From the NCBI RefSeq assembly GCF_010727475.1, contig NZ_AP022567.1:2294001-2358000 (forward strand): a DNA stretch of 64,000 bases, in the 5' to 3' direction. Shown here one piece after another: positions 16,735-25,098 of the stretch. The DNA is from Mycolicibacterium mageritense. GTDB taxonomy: Bacteria > Actinomycetota > Actinomycetes > Mycobacteriales > Mycobacteriaceae. The notes under the pieces were generated by a model. That model searched no databases. It was not told the DNA's origin and saw nothing but the letters and a program-made list of their open reading frames with translations. A program made the position numbers and the translations under genes. Within the stretch, counting starts at the first letter, position 1; the number at the start of each line of letters is the position of its first letter.

Positions 16735-16902
16735 ATGAAGAAGCTCGGATTCACCGCGATCGTCGCCAGCGGACTGGCCGCCGCCGTCGTAGGACTTGCC
16801 GCCCCGGCATCCGCCGGAGTTGACCACCACACCTGGCTCAACCAGGTCGGTCAGCACGCGACGGCTCCCCAGGTCGACACCACCGTGCACCAGAGCCGCT
16901 GA
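16735..16902 (+). CDS. Very small secreted peptide
   Basis: This 55-residue exported peptide starts at ATG 16735 behind a purine-rich stretch (AAAGAGGGTATGAG). It has a clear Sec signal peptide, MKKLGFTAIVASGL with an Ala/Val core and a cleavage site after PASA near residue 28. The mature part is only about 27 residues (GVDHHTWLNQVGQ...), polar, with several His. A strong hairpin terminator follows 12 bases after the stop, so the gene is a self-contained unit. I do not recognise a function. Confidence 0.75.
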   Translation: MKKLGFTAIVASGLAAAVVGLAAPASAGVDHHTWLNQVGQHATAPQVDTTVHQSR

Positions 16903-16913
16903 CACCAGAGACC

Positions 16914-16950
16914 AAGCGGGGCACCCCGAACATGGGTGCCCCGCTTTTCT
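16914..16950 (+). terminator. Rho-independent terminator
   Basis: A perfect 13-base stem AAGCGGGGCACCC / GGGTGCCCCGCTT around a 7-base loop is followed by TTTCTTG. It ends the small secreted-peptide gene and lies at the convergent junction with the methyltransferase gene. Confidence 0.88.
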
Positions 16951-16955
16951 TGTGT

Positions 16956-17891
16956 CTAGAGCCGCTCGGCCGTGACGAACGTCGAGAACGCGTTGTCGTC
17001 ATGGTGATGCTCGAGCTCGACGTATCGGTTGAGCCTGCGCATCTCGGCCAGCGAGTGCTGCCCCTCGGCGCGCCAGCCGTGCGCGTTGAGCCACTCGGTG
17101 ACATCAGCGCGGTCGGGATCCTCGTAGATCAGCTCCTGGATGTCGAGCGCCTGCTCCAGGTTGAACTGCGCCGCGAACCGTGCGAACCGCTCCCGCATCT
17201 CCTCACGGCGCTCATCGGCCGTCACTCCCGCGGTCTCCGCGGCGATCCGGCTGCCCGGTGCCGACAGCTCCGTAACCAGTTCGAACAAGCGGTCCTGCGC
17301 GTCGGCCGGCAGATACATCAGCAAGCCCTCGGCCAGCCACGCGGTCGGCTGCCCCGCATCAAAACCGGCCTCTCGCAACGCCTTCGGCCAGTCGAACCGC
17401 AGATCGACCGGAACCTCGCGGCGCAGCGCGGCCGGCTGCGCGCCATGGTCGGCCAGCGTCGCGGCCTTGTATTCGAGCACCTTGGGCTGGTCGATCTCGT
17501 ACACCGTGGTGCCCGCGGGCCAGTCCAGTCGGTACGCGCGCGAATCGAGGCCCGCGGCGAGGATGACGATCTGGCGGATCCCGGCCGCCGAGGCCTTCGC
17601 GAAGTACTCGTCGAAGAAGTGCGTGCGGACAGCCTGATAGCTGCCCATGTGCTCGAGGATCGCGGCCGCCTCGGCATCGACCTCGGCCGCCCTCTCCGCA
17701 AAGCTGTTGTCCAGCAAGGACTCCCAGATCCCCGTGCCGGCTCCCGACACGAGCAGGCGGGCGTACGGATCACGGATCAGTGGGTTCTCCCGCTCGGTTT
17801 CGCCGGCGCGGGCCGCGGCCACCATCACCGCCGTCGCGCCGACACTGGTCGCGATGTCCCACGTGTCGTCATGGCTGCGCAATGAGCTCAT
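16956..17891 (-). CDS. TIGR00027-type SAM-dependent methyltransferase
   Basis: This 311-residue protein belongs to the mycobacterial leucine carboxyl methyltransferase-like family (LCM/TIGR00027; M. tuberculosis Rv0145/Rv0146 type). Diagnostic segments are SLRSHDDTWDIATSVGATAV, LIRDPYARLLV, the motif I region VILAAGLDSRAYRLDWP, YEIDQPKVLEYKA, and PTAWLAEGLLMYLPADAQD. ATG 17891 gives the standard family start. Mycobacteria carry many paralogues, mostly with unknown substrates. The next gene upstream is a TetR regulator, as at Rv0144-Rv0146. Confidence 0.93.
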   Translation of the reverse strand: MSSLRSHDDTWDIATSVGATAVMVAAARAGETERENPLIRDPYARLLVSGAGTGIWESLLDNSFAERAAEVDAEAAAILEHMGSYQAVRTHFFDEYFAKASAAGIRQIVILAAGLDSRAYRLDWPAGTTVYEIDQPKVLEYKAATLADHGAQPAALRREVPVDLRFDWPKALREAGFDAGQPTAWLAEGLLMYLPADAQDRLFELVTELSAPGSRIAAETAGVTADERREEMRERFARFAAQFNLEQALDIQELIYEDPDRADVTEWLNAHGWRAEGQHSLAEMRRLNRYVELEHHHDDNAFSTFVTAERL

Positions 17892-17991
17892 CGAAGTTCT
17901 CCATCCGGTCGGGCAAACACTCGTCACCCACCAATGTAGACAACTTAGCCAAGCTATCTGAGTGCGGCCTGTGACCGGCCGAACGCGCGCG

Positions 17992-18627
17992 TCAGTCGCG
18001 CAACTGCCAGAGCTTGTTGGCCATCAGCAACTCGAACTTGTCGACGATGACGCCGAGCTCGTCGTGGCCACCGACGTATCCGGCGTAGAAACCCATGCCC
18101 CACATCACGGCCACGAGCATCTCCACGATGGCCGGGATGTCGGTGTCGGTGCTGAGCTCGCCGTGCTCGATGGCGTCGTTGACCGCCCATGACACGAAAT
18201 CGCGCGAGTTGCGCAGGGCATCGTGTTCCTCGGTCACCAGATCGGGATGGCGCTGCGCCTCCAGGACCGAGGTGACCAGGAACGCCGCCGCGGAACGATC
18301 GGTGGACTCGGCATCCATGGCCGCGGCAAAGAATGCCGAAATGCGGCCGAGCAGGGTGCTGGCCTCCTGGGCCTTGGCCATGCCCGCACCGATCACCGTC
18401 GCGTTCGTCATTTCGACAACCTCGCGGTACAGCACACGCTTATTGCCAAAGTAATGATTGATGGCCGGTCGGGTCAGGTCAGCGCGGATCGCTATCGCCT
18501 GGAAAGTGGCAGCGTCGTACCCAAGTTCGCTGAACACCTCCCGAGCCGCATGCAAAATGCGCTCTCGGGTTTCCGCCGCCTTAGCTGCGGGCGGCCGTCC
18601 CGGACCTCGGCTTGCGATATGCGCCAC
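17992..18627 (-). CDS. TetR-family regulator, Rv0144-like
   Basis: This 211-residue TetR repressor has the N-terminal helix-turn-helix ETRERILHAAREVFSELGYD and ATFQAIAIRADLTRPAINHY, followed by FGNKRVLYREV, and a helical ligand-binding domain. It is followed, 100 bases on, by the methyltransferase on the same strand and is divergent from a second TetR gene. The order TetR-methyltransferase matches M. tuberculosis Rv0144-Rv0145. It probably regulates itself and a neighbour; the ligand is unknown. Confidence 0.92.
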   Translation of the reverse strand: MAHIASRGPGRPPAAKAAETRERILHAAREVFSELGYDAATFQAIAIRADLTRPAINHYFGNKRVLYREVVEMTNATVIGAGMAKAQEASTLLGRISAFFAAAMDAESTDRSAAAFLVTSVLEAQRHPDLVTEEHDALRNSRDFVSWAVNDAIEHGELSTDTDIPAIVEMLVAVMWGMGFYAGYVGGHDELGVIVDKFELLMANKLWQLRD

Positions 18628-18736
18628 GGGTCAAATTGTGCCACACATCACGTCAGGCTCCGCGGCATCTGTTTGCAGAAGATGCTCAGCAAATTTTGAC
18701 GCGGCGGCGCTTGACTCGCGAACTAGGGTGACCTGG
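18628..18736. promoter_or_regulatory. Divergent TetR/TetR promoter region
   Basis: This 109-base gap separates two divergent TetR genes. It holds an inverted pair GTCAAATT (18630-18637) and AATTTTGAC (18692-18700), and a possible TTGACT element near 18712. One or both regulators probably bind here. No site can be assigned firmly. Confidence 0.4.
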
Positions 18737-19303
18737 ATGGCAAGCGTCGTTTCTCGGGAGTCGTATTTCGACACCGGTTTGGACGTGTTGTCGGACCTCG
18801 GATACGGCGGGCTCAAGCTCGCCGAGGTGTGCAATCGCCTCGGAGTCACCACGGGGTCGTTCTACCACTACTTTCCAAATTGGTCGTCCTACACCCGTGA
18901 ACTGGTGGCCCATTGGCGCCAGGCACGCACGCTCCGGGTGGTCGAGGCCGTGCGCGACGATCCCGACCCGCATCGGCGGATCGACACGATCATCGCCGAA
19001 GCCCTCGCCCTGCCGCACGGCGCCGAGGCCGCCATCCGGGTGTGGAGTTCGCTCGACCCGCAGGTGGCCGAAGTCCAGGCGGTCGTCGACCAACTGCGAT
19101 TCGACATCCTCTATGAGGCGGCTCGCGACATCATCGGCGACGAGCGCAATGCACGGTACTTCGCCGCATGGGGCGTTTACCTCGTGGTCGGATTCGAGCA
19201 GAGCACGCTGCCGCGCGATACCAATGCGCTGCAATGGATCTCACTGCAGATGCGCGACGCACTGGAATCCGGACGGTACGCGCCGACACCCGACGACCAC
19301 TGA
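18737..19303 (+). CDS. TetR-family transcriptional regulator
   Basis: This 188-residue regulator starts at ATG 18737 (MASVVSRESYFDTGLDVLSD). The helix-turn-helix is GLKLAEVCNRLGVTTGSFYH followed by YFPNWSSYTRELV, typical of TetR proteins. The remaining ~130 residues form a helical effector domain with no recognisable signature. It is followed after 21 bases by a FUSC-type membrane protein on the same strand, so it may control that transporter. It is divergent from the Rv0144-like TetR gene. Confidence 0.9.
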   Translation: MASVVSRESYFDTGLDVLSDLGYGGLKLAEVCNRLGVTTGSFYHYFPNWSSYTRELVAHWRQARTLRVVEAVRDDPDPHRRIDTIIAEALALPHGAEAAIRVWSSLDPQVAEVQAVVDQLRFDILYEAARDIIGDERNARYFAAWGVYLVVGFEQSTLPRDTNALQWISLQMRDALESGRYAPTPDDH

Positions 19304-19324
19304 TCGCGGCTACCATCGGCTCTC

Positions 19325-21463
19325 ATGCTGACCCCGGCCGAGTTGTGGCACCGGGCGGCAGATCGGCTCCGTGATCGCGACCCTGAGCACGACGCCCTGC
19401 GGCGCGCGGCCCGCGCAGGCATCGTCCTTCCCATCGCGGCAGCCGTCGGATTCCTCCTCGGCGGCGGATCGCAGACCCCGCTGTTCGCGATCTTCGGCGC
19501 GGTTTCGCTCCTGATCACCGCCGACTTCCCCGGCAACCGCGCGGCCCGGGCCGTCGCGTACGGCGGGCTGGCGGTCAACGGCGCGGTGCTCATCGTGCTC
19601 GGCACCGTGGTCGCCCCGCACACCGGGCTGAGCGTCGCGACGATGTTCGTGATCGGCGTCGTGGTGTCGTTCTCCGGGGTGCTCAGCGAGATCGTGGCCG
19701 CCGGGCAGCGCGCCACGCTGCTGCTGTTCGTGCTGCCGGCGTGTACCCCGGTCGGCCCGATCCCGGAACGGTTGCTCGGCTGGGCGATCGCCCTCGTGGT
19801 CTGTGTGCCCGCGGCGCTGTTCGTGTTCCCGCCGCGCCATCACGACGAATTGCGTTACAACGCCGCGCAGGTGTGCCGGAAACTCGCCGACCGCCTGGAA
19901 GGTTCGGCGTCGGCCCGCGACGTGACCCGTGCGATGAACGCCCTGTACGCGAGCTTTCTCGGCGCCGACTACCGACCCGTCGCGCTCACGGCGGGCAGCC
20001 GGGCCCTGGTGCGTGTGGTCGACGACCTGGGCTGGTTGTCCGACCGGATCGACGACGACACCGGCGAACGGCTCGGCGCCATGCGGGATCCGGCGATCCG
20101 TGTGCTGCGGGACAGCGCGGCGGTTCTGCGCATCCGCGACGTCGCCAAACGGGCCGCGCGGGGCGACGATCTGCGGGCCGCGCTGGCCGAGCAGCGCACC
20201 GTCGCGCAGGGCACCTACCGCGAGGACATCGTCACGTTGCTCGGCGAGGAGGACGACGCCGCGGCGGTCGCGGTCGGCCGCACGCTGCTGACCCGGCGCA
20301 CCATATCGGCCACCATCGCGGTGACGGGCCGCGTGATCGGTAACGCCGCGCTGGCCGACGCCCGCCCGGTGTGGGCGCGCGTGCTCGGCCGCGGACTGCC
20401 CAAGACCGGCGCAGCGGACTGGGTGATGCCCGAGACCGTCGCACTCGCGGCCATCACCAAGGGATTTCTGGCGACGCGCGCGGTGGTACTGCGCAACAGC
20501 CTGCGCACCGGCCTCGGCCTGGCGCTGGCCGTCGCGGTCACCCACGTGTTCCCGGTCGAGCACGGCTTCTGGGTGGTGCTGGGCGCGATGTCGGTGCTGC
20601 GCAGCAGCGCGCTGACGACGGGCACGCGCGTGCTGCGGGCGGTGGCGGGCACGACCATCGGGTTTGTGCTGGGCGCCGTGCTCATCGAGATCGTCGGTGT
20701 CGAACCCGTGGTGATGTGGGCGCTACTGCCCATCGTCGCGTTCGGATCCGCGTACGTACCGGAAGTGGCGTCGTTCATCGCGGGTCAGGCCGCGTTCACC
20801 ATGATGGTGCTGATCAACTTCAACCTGATCGTGCCGACTGGTTGGCGCGTCGGCCTGATCCGGGTCGAGGACGTCGTGGTGGGTGCGCTGGTCGGCATCG
20901 TGGTGTCGGTGCTGCTGTGGCCGCGCGGCGCCAAGGCCTCGGTGGCCAAGGCGCTCGACGATGCACGGTGGGCCGGGTCGAAGTTCCTGCGCGCCGCCGT
21001 GCTGCGGGTGACGCGAGGCGCGTCCGAGGACGCCACCAACCGGGTGACGGCATTGGGCCACGACGCCCTCGAGGCCACGAGGGTGCTCGACGACGCTGTG
21101 CGGCAATACCTTTCGGAGAACGGTGGCCCGACAGATCTGCGCGCCCCGACCGTGCAGGCCGCGAACCGCGCGATCCGCGTGCGGTCGGCGGCCGAGCTGA
21201 TCACCGACGTCGTCCCGCCGCCGCTCGGGGTGTATCAACAGACGCGGCAGGTTCTGGAGACCCACTCGCAAGCGATCTGCACCCGCCTGGTCGGCGGCGT
21301 CATGCTGCCGGAGCCCGCGCCCATCACCGACAGTTTCACGTTGGCGTTGCGTGCCGAGTCGACCGGTGACGACCTGGCGATCTCGGCGGCCCTGCCGCTG
21401 GTGACCGTGGCCGCCAATCTCGGCGAGCTGGAGTTGTTGTACTCGCAGCCCGCCGAGCGTTAA
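19325..21463 (+). CDS. FUSC-family (fusaric acid resistance-like) membrane protein
   Basis: This 712-residue protein has two copies of a membrane module, each about six hydrophobic segments, separated and followed by soluble domains. This is the layout of FUSC/aromatic-acid exporter proteins. The N-terminal module spans about 25-170 (GIVLPIAAAVGFLLGG, ADFPGNRAARAVAY). The second starts near 385 (LRTGLGLALAVAVTHVFPVE, HGFWVVLGAMSVLRSSALTT) and ends in the cytoplasmic-side LLWPRGAKASVAKAL. It probably exports aromatic or lipophilic acids, with the preceding TetR gene as its likely regulator. The substrate is unknown. Confidence 0.88.
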   Translation: MLTPAELWHRAADRLRDRDPEHDALRRAARAGIVLPIAAAVGFLLGGGSQTPLFAIFGAVSLLITADFPGNRAARAVAYGGLAVNGAVLIVLGTVVAPHTGLSVATMFVIGVVVSFSGVLSEIVAAGQRATLLLFVLPACTPVGPIPERLLGWAIALVVCVPAALFVFPPRHHDELRYNAAQVCRKLADRLEGSASARDVTRAMNALYASFLGADYRPVALTAGSRALVRVVDDLGWLSDRIDDDTGERLGAMRDPAIRVLRDSAAVLRIRDVAKRAARGDDLRAALAEQRTVAQGTYREDIVTLLGEEDDAAAVAVGRTLLTRRTISATIAVTGRVIGNAALADARPVWARVLGRGLPKTGAADWVMPETVALAAITKGFLATRAVVLRNSLRTGLGLALAVAVTHVFPVEHGFWVVLGAMSVLRSSALTTGTRVLRAVAGTTIGFVLGAVLIEIVGVEPVVMWALLPIVAFGSAYVPEVASFIAGQAAFTMMVLINFNLIVPTGWRVGLIRVEDVVVGALVGIVVSVLLWPRGAKASVAKALDDARWAGSKFLRAAVLRVTRGASEDATNRVTALGHDALEATRVLDDAVRQYLSENGGPTDLRAPTVQAANRAIRVRSAAELITDVVPPPLGVYQQTRQVLETHSQAICTRLVGGVMLPEPAPITDSFTLALRAESTGDDLAISAALPLVTVAANLGELELLYSQPAER

Positions 21464-21486
21464 GCGCCCGAGGCCTCAGCGCGGGG

Positions 21487-22473
21487 CTAGTTCAGCGGCC
21501 GGTGCGGCATGAGCGCGCCGGGCGGGATCTGCCCGAACTTGCCCGCCTGGTAATCCTCCAGCGCCTGGATCAACTCGGACTTGGAGTTCATCACGAACGG
21601 CCCGTAGTGGAAGACCGGCTCACGAATCGGCTGGCCGCCCAGGATCAGAACCTCAAGTGCGGGCCGGTTCGAATCCTGCGTGTCCTCGGCGGCGACGGTG
21701 ATCCGGTCGCCCGGGCCGAACACCGCGAGCTGACCCTGGTGGATCGGGTGCGCTACCGGCCCCACGCTGCCGCGGCCGCTCAGCACGTACACCAGGGCGT
21801 TGAAGTCCCGGTTCCACGGGAGGTTCAGCTCTGCACCGGGCTGAATAGTGGCGTGCGCCAATGTGATCGGCGTGTGCGTCGAGCCGGGACCAGTGCCGGG
21901 TCCGTCGGTGCTCTGGACATCACCGGCGATGATGCGGAGCAGTGCGCCACCGTCGGACGAGGACAGCAGCTTGACCTGCCGGCCCTCGATCGCCTGGTAA
22001 CGCGGCGTCGCGAACTTGTCCTTCTTCGGCAGGTTGACCCACAGCTGGATGCCGTGGAACGTGCCGCCGCTCTCGACGAGCTCGGCCGGCGGGGTTTCGA
22101 TGTGCAGGATGCCCGATCCCGCGGTCATCCACTGCGTGGCGCCGTCGGTGATCAGGCCGCCGCCGCCATGCGAGTCCTGGTGCGCGAACCGGCCGTCGAT
22201 CATGTAGGTCACGGTCTCGAAGCCGCGGTGCGGGTGCCAATCGGTGCCGCGCGGTTCACCGGGCAGGTATTCCACCTCGCCCATCTGGTCCATGTGGACG
22301 AACGGGTCGAGGTCGGCGGCGCTGACGCCCGCGAATGCCCGGACGACGGGGAAGCCCTCACCCTCGTAGCCACGCGGGCCCGTGGTGATGGACCGCACCG
22401 GACGCTCGGTGTCGGCGGGTTGGGGTGCCGCGACGCGCGGCAGGGTCAAGGTGTCGGCTGTGATGGCTGGCAT
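21487..22473 (-). CDS. Pirin-family cupin protein
   Basis: This 328-residue pirin-like protein has the bicupin layout. The metal-binding motif HPHRGFETVTYMIDGRFAHQD supplies two His in HPH and the downstream His, followed by ITDGATQWMTAGSGILHIE, which carries the fourth ligand, Glu. Bacterial pirins can act as quercetinases or as redox-sensing partner proteins; sequence alone does not decide. The C-terminal cupin ends with PVFHYGPFVMNSKSELIQAL, typical of the family. A strong palindromic operator candidate lies 37 bases upstream of the start. Confidence 0.92.
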   Translation of the reverse strand: MPAITADTLTLPRVAAPQPADTERPVRSITTGPRGYEGEGFPVVRAFAGVSAADLDPFVHMDQMGEVEYLPGEPRGTDWHPHRGFETVTYMIDGRFAHQDSHGGGGLITDGATQWMTAGSGILHIETPPAELVESGGTFHGIQLWVNLPKKDKFATPRYQAIEGRQVKLLSSSDGGALLRIIAGDVQSTDGPGTGPGSTHTPITLAHATIQPGAELNLPWNRDFNALVYVLSGRGSVGPVAHPIHQGQLAVFGPGDRITVAAEDTQDSNRPALEVLILGGQPIREPVFHYGPFVMNSKSELIQALEDYQAGKFGQIPPGALMPHRPLN

Positions 22474-22509
22474 CGGTACCTCCTGGGGTATCTGAAGCTG
22501 ATACCCATA

Positions 22510-22531
22510 TAACCGGACCGCGGTCCGATTA
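22510..22531. promoter_or_regulatory. Palindromic operator upstream of the pirin gene
   Basis: A perfect 14-base palindrome CGGACCGCGGTCCG (22514-22527) is flanked by TAAC/GATTA, giving an almost symmetric 22-base site. The pattern is typical of TetR-family operators. It lies just upstream of the pirin gene and downstream of ptsI. Confidence 0.65.
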
Positions 22532-22554
22532 TTCCAGCGGGGCGTTTCCCCTCG

Positions 22555-24237
22555 TCAGGACAGGAGTGCCTGAGCTGCGGCGCGCGCCTCGGCGGCCGTC
22601 GCAGTCGCCAACACGGCATCCGCCGCGTCTCGGCATTGCTGCAGCGTGACCTGCGCGAGCTTCGCACCGACGCCCGGGATGGCCGCCGACGCCGACGACA
22701 ACGACGTCACACCCAGACCCACCAGCACGCATGCGAGCAGCGGATCCGCGGCGGCCTCGCCGCACACGCCGACCGGCTTGCCCACCGCGACTCCGGCGCG
22801 CACCGCCATGGCCACGAGTGCCAGCACCGCGGGCTGCCACGGGTCGGTCAGAGTCGCCAGGTCGGCCGACATGCGGTCGGCGGCCATGGTGTACTGCGCG
22901 AGGTCATTGGTGCCGATCGACAGGAAGTCGACGTGCTCGAGGATCTTGTCGGCCAACAGTGCCGCAGCGGGCACCTCGATCATCACCCCGGGCGTCAGGC
23001 CGTAGGCCCTGGCCCGCGTCGCGAAGTTGGCGGCCTCTGCGGCGGTCGCGATCATCGGCGCCATGACCCACGGTTGATTGCCCGTCGCCTGCGCCGCACC
23101 GGCGATCGCCTCCAACTGCCGCTCCAGCAGTTCCGGGTTGCCCTCGGCGATCCGGATGCCACGCACGCCCAGCGCCGGGTTGGCCTCATCCGGGTGGCCG
23201 ACGAACTTCAGCGGCTTGTCCGATCCGGCGTCGAGCGTGCGGATCACGACCTTGTGGCCGGCGAACGCGTCGAGCACCTCGCCGTAGATGCTCGCCTGCT
23301 CGTCGACTGTCGGCTCGGTGTCGCGGTTGAGGAAGCACAGTTCGGTACGGAAGAGCCCGACACCTTCGGCCGGAGTCTCTCGCGCGGCCCGGGCGGCCGC
23401 GCCATCCTGCACGTTGGCCAGGACTGCGACCGTATGGCCGTCGGCCGTGGCTCCCGGCCCGGTCCACTGCCGGGCCAGCGCCGCCTCACGTTCGGCTGCG
23501 GCCACAACCGCGGCCGCGACGTCCGGGTCGGGATCCACGGTCAGGGTGCCGCTCGTGCCGTCGAGCAGCACGGTGGTGCCCGCGGGGACGTCGTCGAGCC
23601 CGTCGATGGCGACGACGCACGGGATGCCGAGCTGGCGCGCGATGATCGCGGTGTGGCTGGTGGGCCCGCCGAGCGTGGTGGCCAGCCCGACCACCAGCGC
23701 GGGATCCAAGCCTGCGGTGTCGGCAGGCGCGAGATCCTCGGCGCACAGGATGGACGGCACGTCGGGCAGCGGCACACCGGGCTCGGGCAGGCCGGACAGT
23801 TCGGCAACCACGCGATCGCGGATATCCCGCAGATCGGTGACCCGCTCGGCCATCAGACCACCCAGCTGGGTGAACAGGTCGACGAACTGGTCGACGGCTT
23901 CACACACCGCGCGGACCGCGGGTGCGCCCGCGTTGATGCGCTTCTCTGCCGCGCCGAGCCAGGCGCGGTCTTGCGCCAGGCCCGCGGTTGCGGCCAGCAC
24001 CTCCGATGCGGCGCCGGTCGCGTGGGCCGCGCGCTCGCGCAGCCGGGTGGCGACCGTTGCCGCCGCCGCAGTGAACCGGGAGGCCTCGGCGGGGCGCTGC
24101 GATTCCTCGATATCAGGCCCTGAGACATCGGGAACGGGCAGCCGACCAGGCCGAATGACCGGCGCGCACTGAACGCCGGGGACCACGGGGACACCGTGCA
24201 GAACCGTGAGTGACGTGACCGGAGATGTGGTGCTCAT
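22555..24237 (-). CDS. ptsI: PTS enzyme I (phosphoenolpyruvate-protein phosphotransferase)
   Basis: Enzyme I transfers phosphate from phosphoenolpyruvate to HPr (ptsH, downstream of fruA). The protein has 560 residues from ATG 24237. The phosphohistidine domain carries the active-site motif LGGPTSHTAIIARQLGIP with His at about residue 195. The PEP-binding barrel has VGLFRTELCFLNRD, TLDAGSDKPL and the C-terminal DFLSIGTNDLAQYTMAADR, then VGVCGEAAADP with the catalytic Cys. It is divergent from the fruR-fruK-fruA-ptsH operon, and together they form one fructose PTS. Regulation by the DeoR-type repressor from the shared promoter region is likely. Confidence 0.96.
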   Translation of the reverse strand: MSTTSPVTSLTVLHGVPVVPGVQCAPVIRPGRLPVPDVSGPDIEESQRPAEASRFTAAAATVATRLRERAAHATGAASEVLAATAGLAQDRAWLGAAEKRINAGAPAVRAVCEAVDQFVDLFTQLGGLMAERVTDLRDIRDRVVAELSGLPEPGVPLPDVPSILCAEDLAPADTAGLDPALVVGLATTLGGPTSHTAIIARQLGIPCVVAIDGLDDVPAGTTVLLDGTSGTLTVDPDPDVAAAVVAAAEREAALARQWTGPGATADGHTVAVLANVQDGAAARAARETPAEGVGLFRTELCFLNRDTEPTVDEQASIYGEVLDAFAGHKVVIRTLDAGSDKPLKFVGHPDEANPALGVRGIRIAEGNPELLERQLEAIAGAAQATGNQPWVMAPMIATAAEAANFATRARAYGLTPGVMIEVPAAALLADKILEHVDFLSIGTNDLAQYTMAADRMSADLATLTDPWQPAVLALVAMAVRAGVAVGKPVGVCGEAAADPLLACVLVGLGVTSLSSASAAIPGVGAKLAQVTLQQCRDAADAVLATATAAEARAAAQALLS

Positions 24238-24330
24238 GTGAGACAGATTACTAGAAACCATTGACAAGTCAACACAGCCAAGCGTAAAACAACACATAAC
24301 AACATTTCGATCCAACATAAACGGAGGGTC
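24238..24330. promoter_or_regulatory. Divergent ptsI / fru operon promoter region
   Basis: This AT-rich 93-base gap holds, on the + strand, TTGACA (24261-24266) and TAAAAC (24285-24290) with an 18-base spacer as a possible promoter. The AAC-rich repeat AACAACACATAACAACAT near 24288-24305 is a candidate DeoR-type operator. GGAGGG precedes the fruR ATG. Confidence 0.55.
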
Positions 24331-25098
24331 ATGTACGCCGAAGAACGCCAGCAGGCCATCGCCACGCTGGTGATGAGCAGGGGACGAGCCTCCGTCGCCG
24401 AACTCGCCCAGACCTACGACGTGACCACCGAGACCGTGCGCCGCGACCTTGCGGTGCTCGACAAGGCCGGGGTGCTACGCCGCGTGCACGGCGGCGCCGT
24501 GCCGGCCCGGACCCTGCACCTCGTCGAATCGGGTGTCGGCGAACGTGACACCACCCGATCAGAGCAGAAGGACGCGATCGCCGCCGCCGCGGTCGAGTTC
24601 TTTCCGCTGAGCGGGGCCAGCGTGCTGCTGGACGCCGGAACCACCACCGCGCGCATCGCCGCCCAGCTGCCGACGGATCGGGAGCTCACCGTGGTCACCA
24701 ACTCCGTACCGATCGCCGCTCGCCTGGCCACCATCCCGTCGGTCACGCTGCAGCTGCTCGGCGGCCGGGTGCGCGGCTTGACCCAGGCCGCTGTCGGCGA
24801 GCAGGCGCTACGGGTGCTGGACACCCTGCGCGTCGACGTCGCGTTCATCGGCACCAACGGCATCAGCGTGCGACACGGCCTGTCCACCCCCGACGCCGAC
24901 GAAGCCGCCGTCAAGCGGGCCATGGTGCAGGCCGCGAACTATGTTGTGGTCACCGCTGATTCATCGAAGGTCGGCCGCGAGGATCTGGTCAGCTTCGCGC
25001 CGATCGACAGTGTCGACACCTTGATCACCGACTGCGAGTTGGCGGCCGCCGACCGGCAGAACCTCTCCGACCACGGCATCGAGGTGGTCGTCGCATGA
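24331..25098 (+). CDS. DeoR-family repressor of the fructose PTS operon
   Basis: This 255-residue DeoR/GlpR-type regulator has the N-terminal helix-turn-helix VAELAQTYDVTTETVRRDLA followed by LDKAGVLRRVHGGAV, the family signature. The sugar-phosphate sensing domain follows (LLDAGTTTARIAAQLP, AFIGTNGISVRHGLSTPD). Its stop overlaps the start of fruK (ATGA). It most likely represses its own operon and ptsI, with release by fructose 1-phosphate or a related sugar phosphate, as for other FruR-type DeoR proteins. The ligand is inferred from context. Confidence 0.93.
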   Translation: MYAEERQQAIATLVMSRGRASVAELAQTYDVTTETVRRDLAVLDKAGVLRRVHGGAVPARTLHLVESGVGERDTTRSEQKDAIAAAAVEFFPLSGASVLLDAGTTTARIAAQLPTDRELTVVTNSVPIAARLATIPSVTLQLLGGRVRGLTQAAVGEQALRVLDTLRVDVAFIGTNGISVRHGLSTPDADEAAVKRAMVQAANYVVVTADSSKVGREDLVSFAPIDSVDTLITDCELAAADRQNLSDHGIEVVVA

